From: Heliopora coerulea
Lineage: Eukaryota; Cnidaria; Anthozoa; Scleralcyonacea; Helioporidae
Length of the DNA: 64,000 nucleotides
Assembly: GCA_030142905.1 (NCBI GenBank)
Contig: JASJOG010000069.1
Span: 1,171,001 to 1,235,000 of the forward strand
Direction of reading: 5' to 3'
Below the pieces are notes generated by a model that worked only from the letters and a program-made list of their open reading frames with translations, made no database searches and was not told the origin of the DNA. Made by a program: the position numbers and the translations under genes. This document shows, in pieces, positions 9,428 to 24,400 of this stretch (positions within the stretch are counted from its first letter, which is position 1; each line of letters begins with the position of its first letter).

Positions 9428-12400
9428 CTAAGAGTAAACGATACACACAAAGGTCTGCCTTAGAGGTACAAATTATGGGAAAGGATAAAGAGCTATATGA
9501 CGGCCCTAACAGATTTTATCTAGTTGGGTGAAACTTTGAGTGAAGTAAAAGTGAATGTTGCAATAATTGTCAGAACTCAGAATGTTTAAAACAACGTAAC
9601 TATAACGTAGAACCAAATTTCAGAGTTCGTGCGCCATAGATGTCATTCAAGAGCCATGAATAGGCGAATTAAAATTTCTTTGCCAGAAAGCTTTCAATCT
9701 TTCCAAACTGCTTGACGTACGGTTGAAATATAAATTTTGAGTGCAGTCTAAAATTTATTTCTTGGGAAAGAGTGGAAGTACAGCCAAACGTGCATTAAGC
9801 GTTCCTGTATACAGTGGCCACCCTGTATAAAGCGATCACTTCTGAAAGATCTTAAATTTTACTTCAATAATTTGCTACAGACTTGACCTCTTTTAAGTGG
9901 TCACCTGTATTGAGCGTATGCGGTCACCTTTCACGACTCCCAATCAGCAGTTTTTATTATTTTCAACCTGTATTAAACAGACACCAAATAGGCCACAACG
10001 TAACCATGGCATGTAAATTTACAGTTTATTTTTTCAAAACTCGTTCAGAGAAAAGCAAAAAACAATGCTACTAAACAATACGAGAATATAAATCTACAAA
10101 TCCTCTTTCAAATTTTTTCGTGAAAACAGGTTAAAAGTTAACACCGAGTAAGGTGTGCGTTTTCTATTTCGATAAATAGTAAACAGTTTACTTTTATCCT
10201 GTTTTTACTGAAGAAATTGGTTAATAGAGGCTTCTAAATTCTTTCGTCAACAGCTTTTCTTTGAACCATTTGCTTTAAAAGTTATGACCTGAAAATGGTA
10301 CTTGCTAGGAGCTTTTAGAACATCCCCATCACCTCGGTTTATTCATTTGCTGTTTATAACCTTTAAAGAATTTTTTACCTCTTTAAAAACTTGGTTAACC
10401 CACTTAACTTGTTATGAATTTAGAGACACTTCCTATAATATCATATTTGTCAGTCAAATTGATCGGTTGAAGAATAGGTTCATCATCTCATGACTGTGTA
10501 CATAGGTCGGGTTTCTCTTTCACCACTCAAATGGCGTTGGAATCCTTGATGTTTGATCCGCCCTATTAGCAAATACTTATCGGCGGGGTTTTGGCTCCCA
10601 CTAACTTTGTATTCATGATATCCTCGTATGAAAGAATCAACCTTCGCTTCAAACGAAATTTTTTCAATAGCAGCCGTTCATCAAGTTGGTTACGAAGGCA
10701 GAAGAGTTAGCTGAACAGCTGAGAGAATTTGTACAGCTGCATGGACACGTAGAACCGTCTTTGACACAACAGAGTAAATAATCTGTCATATGAAATAAAT
10801 TTATGAAACTCGAAATTACAAAAAAAAAGCATAGCTGAGTTTTTTTCATCACAAGATTTAAGTATTTTAGAACGTTCGTTTTTTCATCATCGAAAGAAAA
10901 GCTATGTATATCATAAATTGTGCGAAGACTACGAAATCTTTATTTAATATTTAGTAATAGGACTTTGGCTGTATTCACATTACTTGTGACTTGTTACTTG
11001 GTTATCATAATTTTGGACAATGAAATGTGCATTGACCGACGAATTTCGGCCTGGAGTGCATGTTTGGCATGTATTATGCGAAATTTCACGAAAACTGTAT
11101 TACAGAGTCATTTCGCTAAACCCCAAGGGTGACCGCTTAACACAGGTTTGAGTGTAGATGATGTCACTAGCGTCGAAGCCCAAACTCAGGCATAAAAACA
11201 GGAAAAAAATTCCCGAAAATTGGCCCAGCGCTTGGTGACCATTAAGGCCCCAAGTGGGTGCACAAGCATCAGCCCCATTTGCGGTCTTTGAGTGATTTGA
11301 AGAGACAATGAAGTTTACTAGACTTTTAGTGGTAATGAAATATAATAAAATTACCCAATTAACGTTCCACTAAAATTAGCAAAAGTTATTCTAGGCAGGG
11401 GTAAAACATATCTCGTAATTGGTTTGAACAACATTTGGAAGTATAATGGCTGTTTGCCACCTGGCAAATTTTATTGTACGAATCGACTATTCTGTGTATA
11501 AATTGAATAATTTAAAGGAAATTTGCATGAAAAAATTCGGCCAATGAAACACCGTTTAATTATGAGAGTATACGTGTACTAGATTTTACACTAAAATTAA
11601 AACAATGTACACATACGTAGGGCTAGATCCTCATACAAATAGGTAAACCAAAATGGTCAAAATTTTGAAATCATTCACATGATTTGCACTAACCAATCAG
11701 TAAAGTCGTTCTCAGTCTCGATTTCAATCAAAGAACGTAAGGAAATTGGTATATTATTTCATACAAACGCACCAACTCGTGAAATTGAAAATGAAAACAG
11801 TTTACTATTCTATATTCACAGCCCATTTTCAGCTTAACAAGTTCCCTTGGGGGGAACCTAATAATTATAATGTATGAAATAGAATGCATTCCAATCTATG
11901 CGCATGCTCAGTCATGTGCTGCGCTGCGTTGCAGTTCCCTTACGCCTGAAACAGGTGCATACCCAAGACTTTGGCAACGGGGTAACCGTCACAAGGGGCA
12001 TTGAAATATTTTCATTAGATCTTAATGAAAGTTATCCCGACAATTTTAACTTACAAGCGTTATGAAGAGGCACATTATCGCTGGTTACGGTGCCTGACCT
12101 CAATAACACTTACTTGAATGGCCGCTAACTACCCAAGGCAGCAACCGCCACCGTGTTTGCCCACCCTACGAGCACGGGCTTGCTCGCTGTGGTAAATCAT
12201 AATCCCTGGTGAATTAAAATCAAACAGGCACAGATTAACCATAACGGAAAAACGACGCAAAAACGGAAACCCATGAAGTTCTACATTCTGAAACCTATAA
12301 CTTCATGTACCTGGTTTTGTAAACCATGATGCAGCACTTGGCTCTCCTTTTAATCGTGCATTACCTCGAAACCGCGAAACTCTTTGTAACAAACTAAAAA

Positions 12401-15400
12401 CGTAAAAAACTAAAAAATCAGTAAACAGACAAAATATCTTTTTAGGTAAGGAAGCGAATTAAAAAGAGATTCGACCATATTTAGTCTGATTTCTTTTTAT
12501 TTTGTCGTTGAGTGTCTTTTACATAAAAAGTCATTTTTTCCAGTGAATTACTTTAGTTGAAACCTAACTCTATAACATGTTCTGGATAATTCACTTGTTT
12601 ACTGAAAGAAAGGTGCAGTGAAGTTTATAAAGAATTCATCTTAGTTTCATTCTTTCAACTTTTCATCTCTCACAAAATTCAATCGAGAATCACACAACTA
12701 GCCAGGGTTTTCTGCGAATAGACAGCCAAGGACGACAAAATTTGTCCTGATGCTGAGACGATTTGTCTAATTTGCGTTACTATTGGCGTATATTAAGTAG
12801 CAGGACAGCCAGTTAAATTCGCGGATTGGTTATATAAAATGGTAAGTGGAATAATAATTTTCTGCTTTTTTTATGAAATAATCAGAACTAAAGTGCATAT
12901 GAACTGAGAATTAAGTTTGTTTTATTTTAGAGAACTTCTGGGGTGGTAACAAATGTCTACAGCTCTCCCATACTTCATATTCTGATTTCGTCGCTACGTA
13001 TCTTTAGTATAATTACACAGGCGACTATCAAAATTACCGCGTAATCTGACTATCAATCGGTCAGATTATTACGTCATAATTCTCGATATTCACCTACAGG
13101 CGAATGTAGCAGTGAATCCTCAGAAGCAAGATGGCGGCTACCTATGTAAATATTACCGAGGAGATTTGAAAACTGCTCGTTCACTATTTTCTTTTAAATA
13201 ATCACCTGCATAATTATAGTAAAACAATTATTCGCCTCAGCATTTAATTCGACAATATTTACTTCGCCTTCGGCGAATAATTGTTAAATATGACGTCATA
13301 AAATTAATACATTAGTTTGACTTTTGATAACTGATATATCTCCTTAATATTCTGTAAGAAAATCGCTTGAAAATTTTCTCGTTGCTACGTTCATAAAACT
13401 GGACATCAGTACATGAAAATGGTGTTGCCATGGTAATGTGCTGTGTTGGTCCAGCTCAGGTTCATTCTTTGTTTCTAGCCAGTGAGGTACATTTATGTTA
13501 AGAGTTTTCATACAAAAAAGAATACGAGAAGAGAATATTTTACTTTAGAACGGTAGCGAAGGTATAATTTTGGTTCAAGAGGACAAGGAATTGATATATT
13601 TCCAGGGCAGTGGTGTTTTTGGTCTAGCGACATTTAGGGTCATAAAACATATTTCAAATGAAAGGTTGAATTCATTCAATAAACACATACATTATTTTCT
13701 AAAAAGTCAAAATGCTCTGTCAACCTTTTGACGTTATAAATACAAGTATAGTATCATTGACTATCATCTCTTTCAAATGAAACAAACTTAATTTTCAGTT
13801 CATATGCATTTTTAAAAAGTGCGCGAATAGTCAATGTTCATACTCTCTTATCTAAACACAACTACGACCAAACATAGGTTAAAAAGCAGCCTACTGTATG
13901 GGCATGGACATTACGTGAAACACAGAAGTGAGAGTTCTAAACCACCTCCATATTACATTGAACAATAGAATGTGATGTCATCAACCAAAGCAAATAAGAA
14001 TTTTAGGGTAATAAAACTCATATAAATAATAAATTTATAAGTAATTTAACGTATTTAGTTCAGAATTTTGATCCAGACCAAAAACATATTCCGTTTAGTC
14101 CCTCTACCCCCCTCTACCTTGACCATAATTTCCTGCGGTATCACAATAGGTTCTCAAATTTCATGTCATTCTCAATCCCTATGTCTATCCGAGGAATATG
14201 CATCATTCTCCTAGAGCCACAAGCTCCAGTTCATATTTATATTTATAAGAATGATAAACATACTTATAAGAATGATAAACATATTGCCAGTATTTACGTT
14301 TTATGGTGTTTTTACTAGCAGTATAAAAGCATAAAAAGTAATTCTCTTGAAAGAACACCATACTTACAGAAGTGCCCCTCGTATCCATCCAGGGGGGTGT
14401 GCTGTAAGCGTAAGATCACGCGGAGGAGGGGCCTTACGTTTCCTACCACTTGTACGAACAATAGTGCTTTCAGTTGAGCCTGTTTCTGAACCGCTGGGAA
14501 GTTCTTCGCCGCTATCTATCCTACTTCCTGTTTCATTTCCAGCGAGACTTTCTACTTTATCTTCAGTTGCACAACTTTCTGACATAACTGACATGGTACT
14601 AGATGAAGAATGGGATAGAGTTAAACTATCAGATTGCTGCTTCTCGCTTTCGTTTATTATTGCTTCACTGGCTTCGTCTATGGACTGAACATTCTTTATT
14701 ATTTCCACTGAGACTTTATCTTCGTCTTTTTCGTATGCCGTTGAACAATTACCCTGTCGTTGTTCCATGCTTTTCGTGGTTTGAAGCTCTAAATTCTCTG
14801 TTTCCGTCATATTATCCAAAGTGGCATTTTTGCTAAGTTTTTCAACCTGTTTAGTTGCTGTCACTGGGAATTGTTCTGTTTTTTTCTGTCTCAAAGACCT
14901 GTTTTCACCAAGATTTTCAAGACTTTGCGCAGTGGTAACCACTAGCAACTCTGTTTCTTTCTGATACTTTACTGAATTAGTTTGGTTTGATTCGTCAATT
15001 TTTTCAGCAGTTATGACCTCAGATTGTTCTGGTTTTATCTCACTATTCGATGGACCAACTTCGTCCAGGTTTTCCATGTCCTTGTTTGTATTAACTACAC
15101 AGTTCTGACTTTTTCTCTCATCTATCACTAGATGGCTTTCCCTTAATTTTTCAGCACGTTCTTTAGCCTTAGCCATTAATTGCTTTGTTTCACGTTCTTT
15201 TAATTGAGTGAACTTGTCTACTTCCACTCGTTTTTCTTTTTCCATAACAGGTAATACATCCAATACGTCCTCATCTTTTAACTCAGCCGAGGTCTCCACT
15301 TGTACCACATCTGCCTTTGCTGCTTCCATTTCCTTTTGCTTTTCAATACTATTTGTTTCGCCCAATCCTTTAATATGTTTTGTAGCCATAGCTGTCTGAT

Positions 15401-18400
15401 CGATAACCTTTATTTCTTTTGCGGTACTACTAACAATGTCCTCACTATTATTATCTGATTTGCCTTCCACTCTTTCCTGATCAAGGTCGGGTGGGCAGTC
15501 CGAATTCCCGACATGTACACGCAGGTCCTCTTGCAACGCTAATAAAGTCGAATCTACCCCGGTACATTTTACGATATCTTTATCAGTAGCCATTCCATCT
15601 AAAATAGCACCAGGAGTAGCTGTGTCAGCACAATGAGATCCGGAAATACCCACAGATTTTTCTGAAGAGTTTTCGTTCGTGATTACAGGTGTGCTACACA
15701 AAAGTTCGTTTACTAAAGGTGAAAGGTCAATACCACTATACTCCATTTTATTCTTTTTGTGCACGGACTCGCCAGCTTGTTCTGCTGACTGGATTGTTGA
15801 CGTACTTGGTTCTTTAGCTTTTTCCAAGAACGTATCTGTTTCTGCCGCTTTCACAGAACTTCCAAGATTTTGGTCCTGCGTATCGTGATCAGACTTTTTT
15901 ACAGTTTTTATAACATCATTTGCCGTATACTTTGGAATATTTTGAGACAAATTCTTGGGATTTGCTGGACAAACGCTAAAAAACGCCTTTAATTCTTTAA
16001 GTTCTATTTCATCTTCTTTCAAGAACTCCTAAACGGGAAGAGACTGTATTACTTGTATATAACATATCGCATTGAAAAAACAGGAATAACTGAACATCAG
16101 TGGAATCACAATTACGACGAAGAATACTTTAGCAGCACTAACACCATGAGCACGATAAGCATCACCGCTACCACGACCAACAAAAATAGTAAGAATTTTA
16201 GCAGTATGTGCAAAGTCCGCAGAAAATATCAGTTCTAAAGATGGCAAGATGTCGTACCTTAACTTCGGATAACTTTTCCTCGCATTTTAAAGAGATCTCA
16301 CTCAAACCACCTCCTTTTGCCAGCGGTTTAGACTTTACTGTAGACGATGACACGAAAGGAACACTTGAAGGTGATGTCACAAGAGTTAATATATCACTGA
16401 CTGGTGAAAGAGTTTCCCTGCAATACAGAATAATTTACGTTAATTTGTAATAAAAAACAATTCAAACGTTATACATAAACACATATCACATTTGTAAATG
16501 CGACCGTTTCGTGTCTTGACCGTCCATGACATTTCTATACCTATTGTACGGATTTGTACAAGTTTACAGCACTGCTCATGAAAATTCTTAAATCTGCAAA
16601 CATTTTTAGATCATTTATTTTAATTTGCACGCAAATGTTTTTTTCTATTTGACAATTAGAATATAAGTTCAAAATTTCCATGAAGTGACAGTCGATAAAG
16701 CCATAGGTAGAATCAACTAAAATATCATCGAAAACGAGAGTAAATGATCTAATTGTTTTAGTAGAAAGTAGCATGTTTGTCAATTTTTCAAATTTGTTAC
16801 GAAAACCCAGATATAGGCATTGTTTATTAGGAAAAGCTCGGCTATGTTGGCTTACTTCCAACTACTCGATATTGTGTAATGTAAATGCTGCAATTTGATT
16901 GGTTACTCTTCTCGATAACTAATAACTTCGATGTTTGTTGACCCATTTCAGATCAAGTGATGTTACTCAGAAGAATACTTTCTTTAAAGTTCAATAATAT
17001 TCAGATACGTATCGTGGCACAGTGATTTGAAATGTACAGAACCAAAACATCACATGGTCTGTAATGTGCAATTTACATACGACGCTAGAGATCAATAGTC
17101 AACTGACATCGAATAACGGCGACTAATCCGATAAGATCCAATTTTCCGACTCAAAAGCAATTCTTATTCCTAATTTTTTGTGATAAATTTTAATGTCAAT
17201 TGGTGGAAACAGATTAAATTGCTAACAGGACAAGACATCTCTAAAGATCAGGAATGGCACCATCAGCTTCTAAAAAATGAAATAATAAATATTGAACTAT
17301 TGGCTACAAAAATTAACAAATTTTTCGTGAGCCTTACTGAATAATTTGTTCCAATGGTACCTATTAATACACCTCCCAATGTTATGCCACCCAAACTCTT
17401 TGTGTCGTATAATGAAGTCGTGGCCGACTTATCTCATTTAAAAACAAACAAGGCTACAGGCTCAGATGGTATCTCCAACAGATTGTTAAAAGAGTTTGCA
17501 CCAGAGTTTGCGCCAATAATTCAGGATGTATATAATCAATCGCTGAGAAAAGCATAAGTTTCTAACTCTGTAAAACGGTCTACTGTGTCTCCTATAACTA
17601 CGATCCTTCCTCCACAAAAATTGAATCGGATTTAAAGCCTATATCGTTAATCAGCTGTCTAACAAATGTTATGGAACGATTTACTAATAGGTTATTGAAT
17701 CAAGCTAAAAAAGACATTGATCCACAACAATATGCACGCCATGGACACTCGACACAAGCTCTTATCTATCTAATCCAAGCTTTGTATGAGGCGATTGATA
17801 TTAGCAACTGTTCTACTGGGATTTTTTTCATGATGATTTCACTAATGGTTTTGATATTATAGATCAAAATATTCTCCTTCAGGAATTGAACTCCTTGGAT
17901 ATAGTCCAAACTTTGATTTTCTGGATAAGAGCCTTTCTTACAAATAGATTTGAAGCAGTACAAGTTAGTGGTACCTTGTCCGGTTGGAGGCATACCTGTG
18001 CGGGTTTTTCACAAGGGGCCAAGTTGAGTATTACCATATTTATCACAATGATCAATAGATTATTAAGAGATTGGCATTTGAGAGTAAAATTTGTGGACGA
18101 TACTACTACAGTTGAAGTTGTACCAAGAAACTCTGTAAGTATTTTGTACTTAGTTGTCAGAGACATCCATCAGTACTGTATGAAACTTAATCCAAAAAAT
18201 GTAACGATATGGTCACTAATTTTATACTGAATCCAGATATTGTAATAAGGCCTATCTGAATTGGTAATCAACAAGCACAGCTGGTCTCAACATAAAAATT
18301 TTTAGGGGTTATTCTTAGCGATGATCTTAAATGGAACACTTATGTTGACTACATTGTTGCTAAGGCAACAAAACGGCTGTACGGACTTGCATTTGTTAAA

Positions 18401-21400
18401 GGAGCTGGTGTTCTATCACAAATTATTGTTTATAGGAGTAATGTTAGATCAATCTTATTATATCTTATCTAAATAAAAATAAATATAACGACACTTTCAT
18501 TGGACGCAAACGTATATATTTCAAAGAGTAAATCTCTTCTGAGTGGTTCAATTTTCCCTGCAAATTATCATAAATCCAACAGTCAATTGGAACAAACATA
18601 TTTTTAATGTATTCCAGCTACCAGAAGGTAGCTTCTAACACGCAGGGACCGACCACTCTACTTCAATTCCAAGACAGTTTGTGCGAAACAAAATCACTTG
18701 ACAGACGTAAGGACGAAATAACCCCTCGAACAATCTACACACCCATGTTGCTTTATAATGGACAAAGCTTACCTAAAATCATAAACAAATTATTCCCATA
18801 AAATTTTCATATGTGTATTTGACATCCGGACTGAACAGCTCTTTTCAACCATTCAGATTTCAGAGTCCAAATAAAGTTATTCACTCATACGTTCCGTCCT
18901 TGGTATAGTTACACTGTCTAAACATTTGTCGCAAACAATTACACGAATCATAGACAAAAACGATCAGGAAATTTAATTTGGAGAAAAAGTTATTCATTAA
19001 TGTTATTAAGTACGAAACGGTTTCTAATTTACAACAAACGAATAAAGTTGAGCCCCCATTTGACGTCAGATCCGGAAACTTTGCAGCAACTTGCTCTCTG
19101 AAATCTCCTCTTCCTATTGAGTTATTTAAACAAGTTTTTTGGGGGGTTTTATGGAATTACTAGTAAAACTGTTTTTATACATTTACTAATTCATTCTATT
19201 TATAAATCGGTATTTTGCGACTAACCTTTCATGAATACTTTCCTGAGCTACGGTAGACACCGAAGGGACAGAGTTCCGCGACTCAACTTTTGCCACCTCG
19301 GAGATACTAGCAGAGGACGAGATTGGTACTGGTGGGTTAAAAGTAGAGCATGTTTCGCGGTTATCTCTGCAAGATAAAACCACCGAACGTCTATTTTGAC
19401 ATTTAGGTAATCAGGAGCCACTGAAGGGTTATAAGGTTAATGACATGTATTAAGAACACTTAAGAACGATCTACCACATTTTTATCCCTAGTGCACAGAC
19501 GATTAGGACACGCAATGATCAAAGTAGGATAACATTGTCCAGGAGCCTGATCGCTAGAATAAGCAAAAGTTCACCGACTGCGACAAATGATGACAAGCTT
19601 GGGATAAAATGACGTTCAGCAGAACCAACCAACGCTTTCATGAACTGTCTTACGTCTAGAGATTACTTAAGTACTATGATAAAGGTAAGCTTCCTGTAGC
19701 AGTAAATATTATACCTCTTTATTGCACTACTCGGTCCAGCCGTAAGCGATACCGCGGGTACTTTGTTTAAGACCGTACTTGGAAGACCATGGAAGGACTG
19801 GGAAGGTCGCGGTAATGGTGCAATGGGGATTGGAGATGATGTAGTTGACGTCACAGAACTGGCTACCACTGGCAGCATAACAGGACCAGATTTAGTGGAC
19901 GTTGCAGATTTTGTAGGGGCAGGCAATATGGACGCCAGTTTACGGCCAGTGGGGGCAACTGCTGAAATACTTTTTTTCCCTGGAATTGCTTTTGGAAGAA
20001 TAGCTGGCAGTGGACGGGATAAGCGAGGCACGGTAGCTGCTTTCGAAAGTTGTCCCGATGGATGTCGGGAAGTAGTTTCAAATGTTCGTACGATTCCTGG
20101 AGGAGACTACAATTAAATGTATAAAAAAATTGGTTCGTCGATCTTTATCCTCGGTACTGTTATGTAGTTATAGTGCCTGTCAAAGTCCTGGCAACATGAA
20201 GAAACTCCTTTTAGCAAACAGAAGGTTTACCACGATTATTCATAGATTTGTTGCACGCCTGAAATGGGTAGCGAGAGCATCCTCGACGAAAAATTTTTTG
20301 TGCAAATTGATAAACCTTCCTTTCGGGGGAAGTTGATTTGCTTACTTTTGATTCCTTAAAATGCCGCGGGTGACAAAATTAAAGCCTGTTTATACGTGCG
20401 ATATTAGCCCTGGTCATTGTCACTTGTTACACATTGTTACCTTCACGGCAGTATCGGGGATAAACTGCACAGAGTTATTGCATACGCCAGGATGACAATC
20501 GCAGGGCACAAAATCGTAGATGTAAACGCACTTTTTACTAACATCAAAGAAAACCAAAATTTTCCATTTCAAAAGTTTCTTCGTTTTGCCTGTTCGTAGA
20601 TTTTATTTGGGATGACTACATTACTACAGTCATGTAGCAGTTTAAATGAAAAAATTTTCATGACTGACCTGCGATTTCGGCTTTTGCTGCAAAGAATTCT
20701 TAAATGTCGTCAGAGAGATAGAATTTCTCGGCGATACAGTTATAGAGGCCGTGCTTCTTGGGACTTGGGTTGTTTGGGCAACTGGAGTGCTAACTTCAAC
20801 GCCTAAAAAGACAACGTTATTTATAGCTCGTAACCTATACATTTCAATCTTGATTATTGCAACAAAGCGAATACAGAACTGCCAAAGGCAAAGGTCTCAT
20901 CATATCAATATAATTATAGCATGTTCAGCTTATTGTCGGCAAGTGGAAACCTTCAACTTTCAAACAAATGATTTACAAGATTTGCATCGACTCTGGAGTA
21001 AACAAAATATAGGATTTTGTCCACTGGCAGGTAATAAGGTCTGTTAGTTCACTCCAGCAGTATATACACCTCTGAAAATTTCTATCAACTGGAAGAGTAA
21101 CCATGTTATCATCAGTAGCATGAACAGCACTAAACATATATCTATACATCGTTGGGTAAAGAACCTTAAACACACCCACTAACAGGTATATTAATTCACT
21201 AAACCTATCTAACAACCACGACATCAGTGAAGGTCATTGGAGATATCTAAAAAACTGGACGATTAACCACTTCGTTTGCTGCAGTGTTAATGGGTTTTTG
21301 CTAACTGGAAAATCTAGGATTCATCTCCAGTTGGATCCCTTCTCTGGAGTTTTGATATATAAGAATGTGCAACGAAACCATTTCTATAACGAGGAAATGG

Positions 21401-24400
21401 TAACATTTTCGGCTCCTCACATGACGATGTTAAAATATAAATCCTCAGAGCCATAACGGCAAGACATTCGATTTGGACAAGAGTGATCGTGAAAGTGACA
21501 GTGGGAGTGACATGGACACGGAGATGACTAATACAAGTGCTGGCATTGATACTAAGGTGGTGTTTACATGGAAGCGAGCCAGCCCTTCTAGTAGGGCTGG
21601 CCCTTTTTGCCGAGATCTCGCATCTGAGAAATCCCTTGTAGAATTTGTTTTCGTTTACATGAGAGGAGAGCTAGTCCTCCTAAGCGAGGTCTCGCTATTG
21701 ACTACCCAAGATCTCGCCTAGGAGGGTTGGAATTTCTCATGTAAACACAGTAAAAAATGATATGCTCCTATGACGCACGCATGCTAAATCCAGCACTCTT
21801 TCTAGGGTTAGCCCTACCAAGAAGGCTGGCGTGCCTCCATAAAAACACTCCCTAATACTCATAATTACACCGACGCCATTGATACAGACGCAAGATCAGG
21901 TATAGGTATAAACATTGATACTCATACTCATATTCACACTGACAGTGATACTGATAGTTTAAGTGTAAGCGTAAGCTATTTTCAGCTTGTTTCCCGTCAG
22001 GACCTTTTCAGCGGCCAATTCCTGCCCATTACGTCAGTTGCACGCACGAGGTCTTATTATCTGACTTAAACTATTTTTGTTTAGATATTTTATCATCAAT
22101 TATCTAACTATAATTTCTCAGTAGCAGCAAAGTCAATACACATTTAAAGTGAACGATATATTTTTTAAAAGCATACATGTTTCGACAACTTCAAGATGCC
22201 ATCTTCAGTGCAGAATGAATGATGTGAGGTAATATGATACAGTAATATACGAGTTAGGATATGAATAAATTATTTACAATTGATGAGGAAGTGATCTGCT
22301 TACAAATACAGAATTATTTGCATAAAGTGATGATAGGTGTATTTATAAACTGAAAATAGTATTGAAGTGATGAATTTGGACGTTTTTCAGTTTATAAATA
22401 CACCTATCATCACTTTATGCAAATAATTCTGTATTTGTAAGCAGATCACTTCCTCATCAATTGTAAATAATTTATTCATATCCTAACTCGTATATTACTG
22501 TATCATATTACCTCACATCATTCATTCTGCACTGAAGTTGGCATCTTGAAGTTGTCGAAACATGTATGCTTTTAAAAAATATATCGTTCACTTTAAATGT
22601 GAATTATCTAACTGTTAATCATAAACCACCCTGTCAACAGTCTCTGTGGAAGGAAACCGGAGAACACAAAAAACAACTTTAGACCTAGAGCTGACAAGCT
22701 CTCCTCAAATGCGAGCACACATCCAATACCAAGCACGTACTCAGCACTGGAACTCTTGACCTCAGTAATTGGAGGTTGTCGTCTCGTGTTCTGAGTAACA
22801 TCTGATGCCAGTGGTATTGGGCTGGTACAGTGGACTTGTGACCGATGCTGACTCAAAATTTGCTATTATTGCAATGTACATTTCCAACCCTATACTTGCC
22901 GATAATGACACACCGGATTCTTTATTTCATAAGAGGTCGAGATAAAACTTCTGGTTGACTGATTTCCCCCCCCCCCCCATAGTGTACTCCCAATACTTTT
23001 TCAATATTTGCCGTTCTTTACCTTTGTTTTTTTCAGCCGATGAAAGTGACTGGGACACACAATCTGTTCCTTGACTTTTAGAAGGCACTGGTTTAATTTT
23101 CACTGCTGCTGTTAATGTTTTGAATTTAGGTTTGGGTTTCTGTTTTACAAAATTTAGTTTCGTTCTGTTCTTGTTGCCACTCACCACAGAAGCATGAGCC
23201 TAAATAAAAGGAAGTTAGACTGAATTTCTTGTATCGTTATGAAAAAAGGAGTGGGATTTTGGGAGAACATGAAATGTCTTAGGGAATCCCAGCCTTAACT
23301 GGAAGTGATTCCAAGAGCTTGGATAATTTTTCTATTTCCTTTTAAAAATAAACAATTAGACCATTCACTAGCCTAAGCTTTCTATGAGCCAAAACGAAAT
23401 GAGGCTTATAGGAAACTTAGGCTCGTGGTCTAATTCTATTGTTCTAGTGGACAGTACAAATGAAAACTAAGAATGACGAAAAACCTTGGTCATTTTCAAT
23501 GCTAACGTAAGTGCGATCGTCTGATTGAGCTGCGAATAGTAGATGAGATAGTCAATTTGATTCAATCATTCACAGAAGACAACGGTAAACGTCTGCTTAA
23601 ATTATTTGCTTTATCCTAGTTGTCACCACGGAAGGGAATATATGCTAAATAGAGAGCTGCTGAGCGATACCTAATTCTACATTATTAGTGTCCAATGAAT
23701 ATCCGTACGCACCTACAGGTTCAGAATGGAAAATGTTTAAACGTACTTTCCAAAATTAAAAGAGCGACAACAAAATTGTCGAAATTGTACGAATTACGAA
23801 AACATTAGTATGTCATAACTATTTTTACGAAAGACCTAAATTTTTGACCATAAAAGTGACTACAACAAGCAAGGAAAACCACCAACTTATGACTGCATCA
23901 TAAGTCAGAGAGATACGGACTCTCCGTCTGGTATTACATTTTTCTTCGTCAACCTCGTCTTATAATCCTTTTAACATTCACCATGTCCAACCGTAGGCAT
24001 GCGAAGACGACGCTAATTGAACTAATGTAAACTTGCCGGGAGTGTGCAGGTAGTATAAGTATCAGGATTGCGATCTTCATTGAGTAACAATAATAATAAC
24101 AATCTTTATTGAGGATACTTCGATCACAAAAGTGGTTTTCACGAAGGTCCTACAAATATAAAAACTATTATATAAAATAAATACAAAATTAAAAAATATA
24201 AAAATGCAAATTACATGATATAAATATAAAAGCACTAATTAAAAAGTTTAGACCATAAATTTCTTTTAAAAGTTACTAAATTTAGTGAGTTTCTGGTTTC
24301 AATGTCTAAACTGTTCCAATCTTTCACAGCTTGATAGCTTACTCGCTGTTTTCCCCAGTTACGTCTAACTTTTGGTAGTTTAAGCGTGTCCTTATTTCGT

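Noticed and set aside
14364..14366. TAA read as the EMSY stop codon
   Set aside because: It is inside a consensus splice donor, and skipping it leads in phase into bromodomain exons.
22608..22856. Minus-strand open frame with a splice-like start, considered as an extra EMSY exon
   Set aside because: Its best frame needs phase 0 while the preceding exon leaves phase 1. The frame that fits hits a stop. Exon 8 joins exon 9 in phase without it.
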